Assembly (NCBI GenBank): GCA_963762075.1
Contig: CAVXJC010000007.1
Location: forward strand, 62,001-126,000
Reading direction: 5' to 3'
From: JAOUEA01 sp963762075
GTDB taxonomy: Bacteria > Actinomycetota > UBA4738 > HRBIN12
DNA: 64,000 bases
Part shown: piece after piece, positions 49,026 to 58,088 of the stretch
How positions within the stretch are numbered: the first letter of the stretch is position 1
Layout: every line of letters begins with the position of its first letter
Program-made: the position numbers and the translations under genes
Notes under the pieces: model-generated
What the model saw: the letters and a program-made list of their open reading frames with translations, nothing else
Told to the model about the DNA's origin: nothing
Database searches by the model: none

Positions 49026-50339
49026 TCACTCGAGCCAGGTGTGCACGAGGGGCGGGGGGTCGGCCTTCCCGTCGCGCAGCACGATCGCATCGAGCACACG
49101 ACGGGCCGCCTCACGGGCGCCGCCGTCATCTCGCGCGTGCACCTCTCCGATCGGCTCCCCCGCATCGAGCACGTCACCGATCTTGCAGCGCACCACGATA
49201 CCCACTGCCGGGTCGATCGCGTCGCCCTTACGCGCGCGGCCGGCCCCGAGCGCCCCGCTCGCGAGCCCGATCTCCTCGGTCGCCATGCCCGCGACTGTGC
49301 CGGCCCGATCCGCCTCGATCGGCGTCACGACGGGCGCCGCGGGCAACACCCCACCCGGGTCGTCGACGACTCTCGGATCGCCTCCCTGGGCTTCGATCAT
49401 GGCGCGGAATCGATCGAGCGCGGAGCCGTCGTCGAGAGCGCGTTCGGCCTCGGCCGTCGCACCGTCGAGATCGCGCCCCGTCGTCACCGAGGCGGCCCGC
49501 GCCGCGAACGCGACCGCGAGCTCGCGCAGCCGGCCGCGGTGTTCGCCCCGGAGCACCGCGATGGCCTCGGCGACGTCGAGGGCGTTGCCGATCGCGTCGC
49601 CGAGGGGCTGGCTCATGTCGGTCACCGCGATCCTCGCCGCTCGCTCCCAGCCCTGCGCGAGCTGCAGACATGCTCGCGCCAGGGTCTGAGCATCCCGGGT
49701 CGTCTTCATGAACGCGCCCGAGCCGGCCTTCACGTCGAGGACGATGAGATCGGTCTCGACCGCCAGCTTCTTGGACATCACGCTGGCAGCGATGAGCGGG
49801 ATCGAGGGAACGGTTGCAGTCGCATCGCGCAGCGCGTAGAGCGCCCCGTCGGCCGGGACCAGCCGGGGCGACTGGGCGCCGACCGCGCACCCCACCTCGG
49901 CGACCTGACGCCGCATCCGGTCGGGATCGAGGTCGGTCTCCAGGCCCGGGATCGACTCGAGCTTGTCGAGGGTTCCACCCGTGTGCCCGAGACCGCGGCC
50001 GGAGAGCTTGGCGACCGCCATCCCGAGCGAGGCCGCGATCGGGGCGAACACCAGCGTCACGCCGTCGGCGACCCCTCCCGTGGAGTGCTTGTCGACCGTG
50101 GGCCGTTCGAGCCCCTCGAACGCCACGGTGTCACCCGAGGCGATCAGCGACCGGGTCAGCGCGATCGTCTCTTCAGTGTCCATGCCTCGGAGCAGGCACG
50201 CCATGAGGAACGCGGCCATGAGTGCGTCGCTGACGTCACCGGTGGTGTAACCCTCGACGAAGGCCTGGACCTCATGGTCACCGAGGGCATGTCCGTCGCG
50301 CTTTGCGGCCACGACCGCACGTGGATCCGTCACTGTCAC
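49026..50339 (-). CDS. deoA: Thymidine/pyrimidine-nucleoside phosphorylase
   Basis: Cleaves pyrimidine nucleosides with phosphate to base and (deoxy)ribose-1-phosphate. It has 437 residues. The glycosyltransferase-family-3 signature is KLSGRGLGHTGGTLDKLE (about 109-126), with DKHSTGGVADG at about 82-92 for phosphate binding, and a C-terminal beta-hammerhead (about 335-437). GTG at 50339 is chosen because AGGGGAG lies 8 nt upstream; the longer frame begins in non-conserved sequence. It follows deoB, whose product uses the sugar phosphate. Confidence 0.93.
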   Translation of the reverse strand: MTVTDPRAVVAAKRDGHALGDHEVQAFVEGYTTGDVSDALMAAFLMACLLRGMDTEETIALTRSLIASGDTVAFEGLERPTVDKHSTGGVADGVTLVFAPIAASLGMAVAKLSGRGLGHTGGTLDKLESIPGLETDLDPDRMRRQVAEVGCAVGAQSPRLVPADGALYALRDATATVPSIPLIAASVMSKKLAVETDLIVLDVKAGSGAFMKTTRDAQTLARACLQLAQGWERAARIAVTDMSQPLGDAIGNALDVAEAIAVLRGEHRGRLRELAVAFAARAASVTTGRDLDGATAEAERALDDGSALDRFRAMIEAQGGDPRVVDDPGGVLPAAPVVTPIEADRAGTVAGMATEEIGLASGALGAGRARKGDAIDPAVGIVVRCKIGDVLDAGEPIGEVHARDDGGAREAARRVLDAIVLRDGKADPPPLVHTWLE

Positions 50340-50405
50340 TGGTGCATCTCCCCTACATTCGAGTGACGCCCGAGGTGACATTCGACTGGAGCAAGCATCA
50401 CCCGG

Positions 50406-51617
50406 TCAACGGAATCCCAACCGGTCGATGAAAGATTCACCGTGTAAACCCTCGACGTCAACGTGAAGCAGAGCAGCCACCGTATGCCCCAGATCACCGA
50501 ACCCATGCCTCACGCCGATCTCGCGCGGCGCATCTTCGGCGAGGCCCGCGACCAACAGCGGAGTGCGTTCTCGGGAATGGTCGGTGGGAGGGGTCGTGGG
50601 ATCGCAGCCGTGGTCACCGGTGATCAGCATCACCCCCCCTTCGAGAGCGTCAACAAGCTCGGGCAGGCGACGGTCGAAGGCCTGCACGGCTCGCGCATAG
50701 CCCTCGGGGTCGTTGCGATGGCCGTACTTCGAGTCGAAATCGACGAGGTTCGAGAACACGAAGACAGGCCCGGGACGCCGGAGATATTCGAGCGTCAGGT
50801 CGATACCGTGATCGTTCGAATCCGAATAGACGGCCTCGGTGATCCCGCGGCCGTCGAAGATGTCCTTGATCTTGCCCACGCCGCACACCGTTACGCCCCC
50901 CTCCTGCAGCGCATCGAGGACGGTGGGGCCGGGGGGAGGAACCGAGAGATCTCGCCGCTCGGGACTCCGAACGAACGCGCCGGGCTCACCTTCGAACGGC
51001 CGTGCGATCACACGCCCGACCCTGTGGGGGTCCACGAGCAGACCGCGTGCGATCCGGCACCACGCGTACAGCTGCTCGAGCGGCACCACGCTCTTGTGGC
51101 ATGCGACCTGGAACACAGAGTCTCCGCTCGTGTACACGATCGGCCTGCCGGTCGCGATATGTTCCTCGCCGAGGTCGGCGATGATCTCGGTGCCTGATGC
51201 CGGCTCGTTGCCGAGGATCGGCCTGCCGATCGCGCGCTCGAACGGCTCCACGATCTCCGGTGGAAACCCATGGGGGTACACGGGGAACGGTTCGGCGAGG
51301 ATGATTCCCATCATCTCCCAGTGACCCGTCGTGGTGTCCTTGCCCGCCGATCGCTCGACCGCCCATCCGTGAGCGGTGCCCGCCTCGGCGCTGCGCTTCA
51401 CCCCCTCGATCTCGCTCAGCAACCCGAGGCCGAGCCCTTCGAGCGCGGGCACGTGCAGTCCCCCTACGGCGGCGGCGGTGTTCCCGAGCGTGTTCGAGCC
51501 TTCGTCACCGTATCGTGCGGCGTCGGGAGCACCCCCGACACCCCATGAATCGCAGACGACGACGAGCACCCTCGGCACGAGCCGGCCGACCGAACCCCCC
51601 TCGAGCGACTCGCTCAC
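50406..51617 (-). CDS. deoB: Phosphopentomutase
   Basis: Interconverts (deoxy)ribose-1-phosphate and 5-phosphate, the step after DeoA. It has 403 residues of the alkaline-phosphatase superfamily. Metal/phosphate ligands: VCDSWGVGGAPDAARYGD (about 20-37), GKDTTTGHWEMMG (about 91-103, with the phospho-Thr), and ITGDHGCDPTTPPTDHSRE near 330-348. The GTG start overlaps the stop of the DksA-type gene by 4 nt. Confidence 0.94.
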   Translation of the reverse strand: MSESLEGGSVGRLVPRVLVVVCDSWGVGGAPDAARYGDEGSNTLGNTAAAVGGLHVPALEGLGLGLLSEIEGVKRSAEAGTAHGWAVERSAGKDTTTGHWEMMGIILAEPFPVYPHGFPPEIVEPFERAIGRPILGNEPASGTEIIADLGEEHIATGRPIVYTSGDSVFQVACHKSVVPLEQLYAWCRIARGLLVDPHRVGRVIARPFEGEPGAFVRSPERRDLSVPPPGPTVLDALQEGGVTVCGVGKIKDIFDGRGITEAVYSDSNDHGIDLTLEYLRRPGPVFVFSNLVDFDSKYGHRNDPEGYARAVQAFDRRLPELVDALEGGVMLITGDHGCDPTTPPTDHSRERTPLLVAGLAEDAPREIGVRHGFGDLGHTVAALLHVDVEGLHGESFIDRLGFR

Positions 51618-51964
51618 GCTTTCACTCCTTCGTGCTTGCAACGGATGCACAGGATCGCCCACGGAAGTGCATCGAGTCGCTCACTCGCGATCGGCTCGGC
51701 GCAGCGTTCGCACACGCCGTACGTGCCGACCTCGAACTTCGCCAGGGCCCGGTCGACATCGCGCAGGTTGGACCGCAACGCCGCCGCCACCGAGATCAGC
51801 CGAGACCGCTCCTCGGTATTGTGTGAACGATCCGCGAAGCCGGAGTCGTCGATGAACGTGACCTCGTCGGAGTCGGGATCGGCCCCCTGGGACACCATCT
51901 CCGCGCGCAGGTGGATCCGCTGCTCTTCGAGGGTCGATCGGCGACGTGCGGTGGCCTCATCCAT
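51614..51964 (-). CDS. DksA/TraR-type C4 zinc-finger protein
   Basis: A 116-residue protein. A long helical hairpin (about 5-75; STLEEQRIHLRAEM and RLISVAAALRSNLRDVDRAL) is followed by the four-cysteine zinc finger CERCAEPI...CIRC (about 84-108). Members of this family contact the RNA-polymerase secondary channel; the acidic tip residues are present (DPDSDEVTFIDD), so a transcription-modulating role is likely. ATG at 51964 overlaps the end of xerD by 8 nt; AGGAGG lies upstream. A second in-frame ATG at 51988 is possible. Confidence 0.88.
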   Translation of the reverse strand: MDEATARRRSTLEEQRIHLRAEMVSQGADPDSDEVTFIDDSGFADRSHNTEERSRLISVAAALRSNLRDVDRALAKFEVGTYGVCERCAEPIASERLDALPWAILCIRCKHEGVKA

Positions 51965-52940
51965 CGTGGTCCTGTCCTCCTGACCCATGCTCCGGCCGGC
52001 CCCCGCCGGCAGTGGGTCGCCGCGCCCGCGGGTGTGACGTGTAGTAGACCTCGCGAAGGTGCTCCCGTGTCACGAGCGTGTAGATCTGGGTCGTCGCGAC
52101 GCTCGCGTGTCCGAGCAGCTCCTGCACCACCCGAACATCGGCTCCCCCTTCGAGCAGGTGGGTCGCGAACGAATGCCGCAGCGTGTGCAGCGACACATGA
52201 CGTTCGATGCCGGCGGCTCGCGCGGCCGCGCGCACCATGCGGTCGCAGCTCTGCCGCGTGAGCCTTCCGCCACGCTGGTTGAGGAAGAGCGCTCCTCGTC
52301 CACGGCCGGTGGCGAACACGGGCCGCGCGCGGACGAGGTAGGTCTCGACGGCATCGCGTCCGAATCGCCCGACGGGCACCTCTCGTTCCTTGCCTCCCTT
52401 GCCGAGCACTCGCACGAAACCTCCCTCGAGGTCGAGGTCGTCGACATCCAGACCGGTCAGCTCCGAAACGCGCAGCCCCGAGCCGTACAGGAGCTCCAGG
52501 ATCGCTCGGTCGCGCTGACCCGCGGGGGTCGCCGCATCGGGCGCATCGAGCAGTCGTTGCATCTCATCGACGGTCAAAGGATGCGGCAGTGCGCGGGGCA
52601 GCTTCGGCTGGACCACCCCCGCGGCGGGGTCGCTCTCGACGACGCCCTCCCGCAGCAGGAAGCGATGGAAAGAGCGGACCGACGACAACGTGCGAGCCAC
52701 CGACGTTGCACGATACGGCCGCTCGTCCTCACCGTGGGTCGAAGCGCTGATCGATGCCAGGAACGATCGCACCACGGATCCGTCCACCTGTTCGGGCTCG
52801 CTCACGCTCCGAGAGCCGAGGAAGCGCAGGTACCGGACGAGGTCGCGGCGGTACGCGGAGAGCGTGTTGTCGGACAGGCCCCGCTCGACGGCGAGATGGT
52901 CGAGGTAGCGGGCGACCTGGGTCTCGATCGATGTCTCCAC
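51957..52940 (-). CDS. xerD: Tyrosine recombinase XerD
   Basis: Site-specific recombinase that resolves chromosome dimers at dif. It has 327 residues. The core-binding SAM-like domain is at about 1-95. The catalytic residues are all present: Arg in GLRVSEL (about 154), Lys in GKGGKERE, His-x2-Arg in HTLRHSFATH (about 250-259), His in LGHASVATT (about 276) and Tyr in IYTLVTRE (about 285). The C-terminal tail of about 25 residues is Gly/His/Arg-rich. Neighbouring genes (ald, nudix, pyrG) match mycobacterial Rv1701 synteny, so this is the housekeeping Xer, not a phage integrase. Confidence 0.93.
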   Translation of the reverse strand: METSIETQVARYLDHLAVERGLSDNTLSAYRRDLVRYLRFLGSRSVSEPEQVDGSVVRSFLASISASTHGEDERPYRATSVARTLSSVRSFHRFLLREGVVESDPAAGVVQPKLPRALPHPLTVDEMQRLLDAPDAATPAGQRDRAILELLYGSGLRVSELTGLDVDDLDLEGGFVRVLGKGGKEREVPVGRFGRDAVETYLVRARPVFATGRGRGALFLNQRGGRLTRQSCDRMVRAAARAAGIERHVSLHTLRHSFATHLLEGGADVRVVQELLGHASVATTQIYTLVTREHLREVYYTSHPRARRPTAGGGRPEHGSGGQDHDG

Positions 52941-52946
52941 CCGGCG

Positions 52947-54077
52947 TCACCGCGCGCCGGCTCCGTCGACGACGGACCCGACCGGCGTCGTGTCGAGGCC
53001 GTGTGCCGCCGCGACGCCATCGTTCGTGACGAGCCCCGAGTGGACGTTCACACCCAAGGCCAGCGCCGCGTCGGCGCGGATCGCGTCGTCGAGACCCTGG
53101 TCGGCGATCGCCGAGACATAGTGCAGCGTGACGTTCGTCAAGGCGTAGGTCGAAGTGCGCGGCACGGCGCCCGGCATGTTCCCGACGCAGTAGTGCACGA
53201 CGCCGTCGACCACGTACGTCGGATCGGAATGCGTCGTGACGTGCGACGTCTCGAAGCACCCGCCCTGATCGATCGAGATGTCGACCAGCACGGCCCCGGG
53301 CTGCATCGCGCGCACCGTCTCGGCGCTGACCAGGTGCGGCGCCTTCGCACCCGGCACGAGCACGGCGCCGATCACCATGTCGGCCCCGAGTACGAGACGC
53401 TCGACGGCGAGCGCGGAACTCATCACCGTCTGGATACGCCCGTGCCAGATGCGATCGATCTCGCGGAGCCGGTCGACGTTGCGATCGACGACCGTCACAT
53501 CGGCTTCCATGCCGGCGGCGATCTGCGCGGCGTTGGCCCCGGCCATGCCCGCCCCGAGCACCACGACCCGTGCCGGCGCGACCCCCGACGCCCCGCCCAT
53601 CAACACGCCTCGACCGCCTCGTGGTCGCTCGAGCGCCGCCGCCCCCTCTTGTGGTGCCATGCGGCCGGCGATCTCCGACATCGGGGCGAGCAGCGGAAGT
53701 CGTCCGTCGGGGGTCTGCACCGTCTCGTAGGCGACCGAGACGACCTCGCGCTCGGCCAGGAAACGCGTGAGCCTTTCGTCGGCGGCGAGATGCAGGTAGG
53801 TGAAGAGCACCTGTCCCGGCCGGAACCGCTCGTACTCTTCGGGCTGCGGCTCCTTGACCTTCACGATCATCTCTGCCTCTGCGAAGACGGCCTCGGCGTC
53901 GGGAAGCACCTCGGCACCCGCGGCCGAGAACTGCTCGTCGGAGATCGACGATCCTCGCCCCGCCGAGGCCTCGACCAACACACGATGCCCGGCTCTCGTG
54001 AGCTCACGGACCCCTTCTGGTGTCGCCGCCACCCGATACTCGCTGTCCTTGACTTCTTTCGGGATGCCGACATGCAC
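52947..54077 (-). CDS. ald: Alanine dehydrogenase
   Basis: NAD-dependent L-alanine/pyruvate interconversion. It has 376 residues. VGIPKEVKDSEYRVAATP (about 3-20) is the family start, KVKEPQPEEY carries the substrate Lys near 74, His in YLHLAADE near 96, and the NAD-binding GAGMAGANAAQIAAGM at about 174-189. Asp in VDISIDQGG and the C-terminal NMPGAVPRTST are conserved. GTG at 54077, preceded by AGGAAGG; the 24 extra residues upstream are not conserved. Confidence 0.94.
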   Translation of the reverse strand: MHVGIPKEVKDSEYRVAATPEGVRELTRAGHRVLVEASAGRGSSISDEQFSAAGAEVLPDAEAVFAEAEMIVKVKEPQPEEYERFRPGQVLFTYLHLAADERLTRFLAEREVVSVAYETVQTPDGRLPLLAPMSEIAGRMAPQEGAAALERPRGGRGVLMGGASGVAPARVVVLGAGMAGANAAQIAAGMEADVTVVDRNVDRLREIDRIWHGRIQTVMSSALAVERLVLGADMVIGAVLVPGAKAPHLVSAETVRAMQPGAVLVDISIDQGGCFETSHVTTHSDPTYVVDGVVHYCVGNMPGAVPRTSTYALTNVTLHYVSAIADQGLDDAIRADAALALGVNVHSGLVTNDGVAAAHGLDTTPVGSVVDGAGAR

Positions 54078-54180
54078 GCGCGCGGCCTTCCTTGCCAGCG
54101 GCGAACGACCACACGCTGTTGCGGAGTCGTCCTGTCCGTTCCGGCGCAAGCGTACTCAACACCGCGCGGGAGCGCGATGA

Positions 54181-54702
54181 TCAGGGCGATGGCAAGGGTG
54201 GCCGGCCGGCCACCATCATCAACATAAGCGCCGTCTTGGCGTCACGCACGCGACCCGAACGCGCGGCGGCGACCATGCGGTGGAGCGGCTCCACGACGAG
54301 CTCGATGCCGGGCTCGACCGGCCCTTCGGGCTCGGCCTCGGTGCGAGCCCAGAACAGGTGCACGTACTCGTCGCTCGAGCCGACCGACGGATAGATCCCG
54401 CCGAGGAACTCGATCGAGGTGTGGCGGTAACCGGTCTCCTCGAAGAGCTCACGGCCGGCTGCGGTGAGTGCATCCTCTCCGTCGATGTCGAGCAATCCCG
54501 CGGGCACCTCGGTCACGGCCAGGCGCACAGCCGGACGGAACTGCCGCACGAGCACCACGCGATCGTCGGGGGTCAGGGCAAGCACTGCCGTCGCGTCGTG
54601 CCGCCGTACGACCTCCCAGGGCTCGAGGCCGGGCCACTCCTCGAGGTCGACCCGCACGAACGAACCATCGAACACGGTCCGCGAGGCGAGCGGCTCCGGC
54701 AC
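54181..54702 (-). CDS. Nudix hydrolase, ADP-ribose pyrophosphatase type
   Basis: Hydrolyses ADP-ribose or a related nucleoside diphosphate sugar. It has 173 residues. The Nudix box runs from PAGLLDIDGEDA through AAGRELFEETGY (about 67-90), with the catalytic Glu pair in ELFEE. FWARTEAEPEGP follows. The GTG at 54702, 7 nt after the pyrG stop, gives the usual N-terminus ASRTVFDGSFVRVDLEEW; the longer frame overlaps pyrG and is rejected. Equivalent of mycobacterial Rv1700 by position. Confidence 0.9.
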   Translation of the reverse strand: MPEPLASRTVFDGSFVRVDLEEWPGLEPWEVVRRHDATAVLALTPDDRVVLVRQFRPAVRLAVTEVPAGLLDIDGEDALTAAGRELFEETGYRHTSIEFLGGIYPSVGSSDEYVHLFWARTEAEPEGPVEPGIELVVEPLHRMVAAARSGRVRDAKTALMLMMVAGRPPLPSP

Positions 54703-54709
54703 CGCCGCG

Positions 54710-56353
54710 CTATCCGGTGGTCGACAGTGCTCGACGGGACTGTTCCCGCCGGTAGGTTTGCGCGGCGCCGACGAGGTCGCGGAAGAGCGGGTGCGGCCGG
54801 GTCGGACGTGATCGGAGCTCGGGGTGGAACTGGGCGGCCACGAAGAACGGATGATCGGCGAGCTCGACGATCTCGGTGAGACGCCCGTTGTGCGAGTTGC
54901 CGGAGAGCACGAGGCCATGCGCCTCGAGCTGGGAGTGATACGCGGGGTTGACCTCCCAACGATGGCGGTGCCGTTCGTAGACGACCGCCTCGCCGTAGGC
55001 ATCGGCGGCCCTGGTTCCCGGCACCACGTGGCAAGGCTGAGCGCCGAGGCGCATCGAACCGCCCAGGTCGGTCACATCCTTCTGCTCCGGAAGCAGGTCG
55101 ATCACGGCATGCGATGTGGCCGGGTCGAACTCGCTCGAGTTGGCGCCGTCGAGGCCCATCACGTTGCGGGCGAACTCGATCACCGCGCACTGCAAGCCGA
55201 GGCAGATGCCGAGGAACGGCACCCCCCGCTCCCGCGCGTATCGCACGGCCGCGATCTTGCCCTCGACTCCCCTGATGCCGAAGCCGCCGGGGATCAGCAC
55301 GCCGTGCACGTCACGGAGCGCATCTTCGGTGGCCTGACCGCCCAGATCGTCGGAGGCCACCCATCTGATCTGCACATCCGAGCCATGATGGAACCCGCCG
55401 TGATAGAGGGCCTCCATGACCGAGAGATAGGCATCGCGCAGCGTGACGTACTTTCCCACCACAGCGATCGTGACCGGCTCGGTGGCCGCATGGATGCTCT
55501 CGACGAGCGCCTCCCACTCGGTGAGATTCGGCACCCCTTCGATGCGGAGGTGGCCGGCCAGCTCGTTGTCGAGTCCCTCACGGTGCAGCACCAACGGCAC
55601 CTCGTAGATCGACGATGCGTCGGGCGCGCTGATCACCCCACTGATCGGCACGTCGCATAAGAGCGAGATCTTCTCCTTGAGGTTGCGCCCGATCGGCCGG
55701 TCGGAACGGCATACGATCGCGTCGGGCTGGATACCGAGCGACCGCAGCTCCTTCACGGAATGCTGGGTTGGCTTGGTCTTCAGCTCCCCGCTCGGACCGA
55801 TGAAGGGCATCAACGACACGTGGACGAACGCGCAGCGGTCACGTCCGATCTCGTTGCGGAGCTGCCTGATCGCTTCGAGGAACGGCAGCGACTCGATGTC
55901 TCCGACGGTGCCGCCGATCTCCACGAGCACGAGATCGGCAGATTCCGTCTCGGCGAGCGCCCTGATGCGCTCCTTGATCTCGTCGGTGATGTGAGGGATG
56001 ACCTGCACCGTCTTGCCGAGGTAGTCGCCGCGGCGCTCTTTCGCGATCACCGCCGAGTAGATGGCGCCGGTCGTGTGGTTCGCGCCGCGATGCAGGTCGA
56101 TGTCGATGAAGCGCTCGTAGTGGCCGAGATCGAGGTCGGTCTCGGCGCCGTCGTCGAGCACGAACACCTCGCCGTGCTCGAAGGGATTCATGGTGCCCGG
56201 ATCGACGTTGATGTACGGATCGAGCTTCTGGACCGCGACCTTCACGCCGCGAGCCGAGAAGAGCCGGCCGAGGGAGGCGGAGGTGATGCCCTTGCCGAGC
56301 CCGGAGGCGACTCCCCCCGTGACGAAGATGAACTTCGGCTGCTCCCTGACCAC
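54710..56353 (-). CDS. pyrG: CTP synthase
   Basis: Makes CTP from UTP, ATP and glutamine. It has 547 residues. The synthetase domain starts KFIFVTGGVASGLGKGI (about 7-23), the P-loop-like ATP site. The glutaminase domain has the nucleophile Cys in GICLGLQCAVIEF (about 381) and His-Glu in QFHPELRSRPTRPHPLF (about 515). GTG start behind a TAGAGT box at 8 nt. It is the first gene of a pyrG-nudix pair ahead of ald and xerD. Confidence 0.96.
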   Translation of the reverse strand: MVREQPKFIFVTGGVASGLGKGITSASLGRLFSARGVKVAVQKLDPYINVDPGTMNPFEHGEVFVLDDGAETDLDLGHYERFIDIDLHRGANHTTGAIYSAVIAKERRGDYLGKTVQVIPHITDEIKERIRALAETESADLVLVEIGGTVGDIESLPFLEAIRQLRNEIGRDRCAFVHVSLMPFIGPSGELKTKPTQHSVKELRSLGIQPDAIVCRSDRPIGRNLKEKISLLCDVPISGVISAPDASSIYEVPLVLHREGLDNELAGHLRIEGVPNLTEWEALVESIHAATEPVTIAVVGKYVTLRDAYLSVMEALYHGGFHHGSDVQIRWVASDDLGGQATEDALRDVHGVLIPGGFGIRGVEGKIAAVRYARERGVPFLGICLGLQCAVIEFARNVMGLDGANSSEFDPATSHAVIDLLPEQKDVTDLGGSMRLGAQPCHVVPGTRAADAYGEAVVYERHRHRWEVNPAYHSQLEAHGLVLSGNSHNGRLTEIVELADHPFFVAAQFHPELRSRPTRPHPLFRDLVGAAQTYRREQSRRALSTTG

Positions 56354-56361
56354 GGAACCCG

Positions 56362-56367
56362 ACTCTA
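56362..56367 (-). promoter_or_regulatory. Putative leaderless -10 box of pyrG
   Basis: On the minus strand TAGAGT ends 8 nt before the GTG at 56353, within the short recN-pyrG gap. Confidence 0.4.
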
Positions 56368-56390
56368 GCAGAGGTCTGTGACGCTCGGAA

Positions 56391-58076
56391 CTACACCCTG
56401 GTGGTCGGGCGAGAGCCTCGGCCGGCCTTCAAGGCTGAGGCCTCCGACAGAAGTTCCTCGGCGTGCGAGGAGGCCGACGCGCTCCCGTCGAGCCCCGCGA
56501 GCATGCGCGAGAGCTCCGACACACGCTGCCGGTCGTCGAGCACGCCGGCCGAGGCCGTGCCTCCATGCTTGAAGACCTGCACATGCCGATCGGCGAAGCA
56601 CGCGATCTGCGGAAGGTGGGTCACGACCAGGACCTGACGATCGCGCGCGAGCCCGGCCAGGCGGCGACCCACCGCCAACCCGGCCTTGCCTCCGATGCCC
56701 GCATCGACCTCATCGAAGACCAGCGTCGGCACCTCGTCGATATCGGCCAGCACGCTTCGGCACGCGAGCATCGTGCGAGAGAGCTCGCCGCCCGATGCGA
56801 CTCTCGAGAGCGGCATCGCAGCCACCTCGAGCCCGGCGGCGAAGCGAAGCTCGACCCGCTCCGCGCCTTGCGCCCCACGAACCGGCAACGTCTCGAGCAC
56901 GACCTCGACGACGGCCCCCGGCATGCCGAGCTCGTCGAGCTCGGCGGCGACGGCGTCGGCGAGTCGCCCCGACGCCTCGCGGCGCCCCGCGGTGACGATG
57001 GCAGCACGTTCCGCCGCTCGGCGTTCGAGCTCGCCGCCGGCGGCGGTGAGCTCGTCGAGGCGTTCGTCGGCGCCGGCGAGCTCGGCGAGCCTTGCCGACG
57101 CCTCGGTCATGTACGTCAGCACGTCGGCGTCGGTTTCACCGTACTTGCGCTGCAACCCCTTCAGGGCTCCGATGCGTTCGCGGACGAACTGGAGTCGCGC
57201 CGGGTCTGCCGTGAGTGATTCGCGGTAAGCACGGACGTCACGAGCGAGCTCCGTGACCTCGGCAGTGAGAGCCGAGCCTCTCGAGGCGAGCTCTCCCGCC
57301 AGCGGATCGAGAACGCCTGCCGCCTCGAGACCACGTGCAGCCTCACCGAGGGTGTCGACCGTCGACCCGTCGTCTCCCGCCAGGGCCGTCTCGGCGGTGG
57401 CGCTCACGTCGAGCAGGCGCTCGACGTGGCCGAGCCGCGCTTCCTCGGCCGCGAGCCGCTCCGATTCGCCAGTTCCGGGCATGACCGACTCGATCTCGCG
57501 GACCTGGTACGCGAGAAGATCGAGCTCACGTTCGCGATCGCGCGAGGCCTCGCGGAGCTGCTCGAGCGCGGTCAGGATGGTCCGCAGCTCGTCATGCGCT
57601 TCTCGGAACGACATCAGTGCGACGAGGTGCCCGTCGCCGGCGTATCGATCGAGGAACGCCATCTGCAACCCTGGTTCCAGCAGGCGTTGGGCTTGGTGCT
57701 GACCGTGGACCTCGACGAGCGACGAGCCGAGCGCCGCGAGCGCCGACGCGGTTGCGAGCTGCCCGCCGATCCGAGCGGAGCCCTTTCCTTCCGCGGAGAT
57801 CGACCGAGCGAGCACGACCTCTCCGTCCTCGACCCACTCGGCGAGCGGCTGCGGAGGTCGGTCGCCCACATCGAACAGGGCCTGCACCTTGGCCGCCTTC
57901 GCCCCGTCGCGGACGAGTGAGGCCGATCCCCGGGTGCCGAGCGCCAGGGCCAAGCCCACCGTGATCATCGTCTTGCCGGCACCCGTCTCGCCGGTCAAGA
58001 CGTTGAGGCCGGGGTGCAGCGACAGATCGAGGTCGTCGATGACCCCCAGACCCGAGATGTGCAGCTCGCGCAACAC
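56391..58076 (-). CDS. recN: DNA repair protein RecN
   Basis: SMC-like ATPase in double-strand-break repair. It has 561 residues. Walker A LTGETGAGKTMI is at about 27-38, a coiled-coil hairpin at about 155-350, the ABC signature SGGELSRTMLA at about 431-441 and Walker B TLVFDEVDAGIGG at about 455-467. GTG start behind the box TAGCAT at 6 nt, which lies inside the end of nadK, so recN can be transcribed alone; this suits a damage-inducible gene. Confidence 0.95.
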   Translation of the reverse strand: MLRELHISGLGVIDDLDLSLHPGLNVLTGETGAGKTMITVGLALALGTRGSASLVRDGAKAAKVQALFDVGDRPPQPLAEWVEDGEVVLARSISAEGKGSARIGGQLATASALAALGSSLVEVHGQHQAQRLLEPGLQMAFLDRYAGDGHLVALMSFREAHDELRTILTALEQLREASRDRERELDLLAYQVREIESVMPGTGESERLAAEEARLGHVERLLDVSATAETALAGDDGSTVDTLGEAARGLEAAGVLDPLAGELASRGSALTAEVTELARDVRAYRESLTADPARLQFVRERIGALKGLQRKYGETDADVLTYMTEASARLAELAGADERLDELTAAGGELERRAAERAAIVTAGRREASGRLADAVAAELDELGMPGAVVEVVLETLPVRGAQGAERVELRFAAGLEVAAMPLSRVASGGELSRTMLACRSVLADIDEVPTLVFDEVDAGIGGKAGLAVGRRLAGLARDRQVLVVTHLPQIACFADRHVQVFKHGGTASAGVLDDRQRVSELSRMLAGLDGSASASSHAEELLSEASALKAGRGSRPTTRV

Positions 58077-58082
58077 GTTCGG

Positions 58083-58088
58083 ATGCTA
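58083..58088 (-). promoter_or_regulatory. Putative leaderless -10 box of recN
   Basis: On the minus strand TAGCAT ends 6 nt before the recN GTG at 58076. It overlaps the last codons of nadK. Confidence 0.4.

Noticed and set aside
51957..52940. Phage or integron integrase
   Set aside because: The recombinase sits in a conserved housekeeping block next to ald, nudix and pyrG, with no attachment sites or phage genes nearby; XerD fits.
54703..55002. Extended N-terminus of the Nudix protein
   Set aside because: It runs inside pyrG and is Ser/Arg/Pro-rich, as expected for an out-of-frame shadow.
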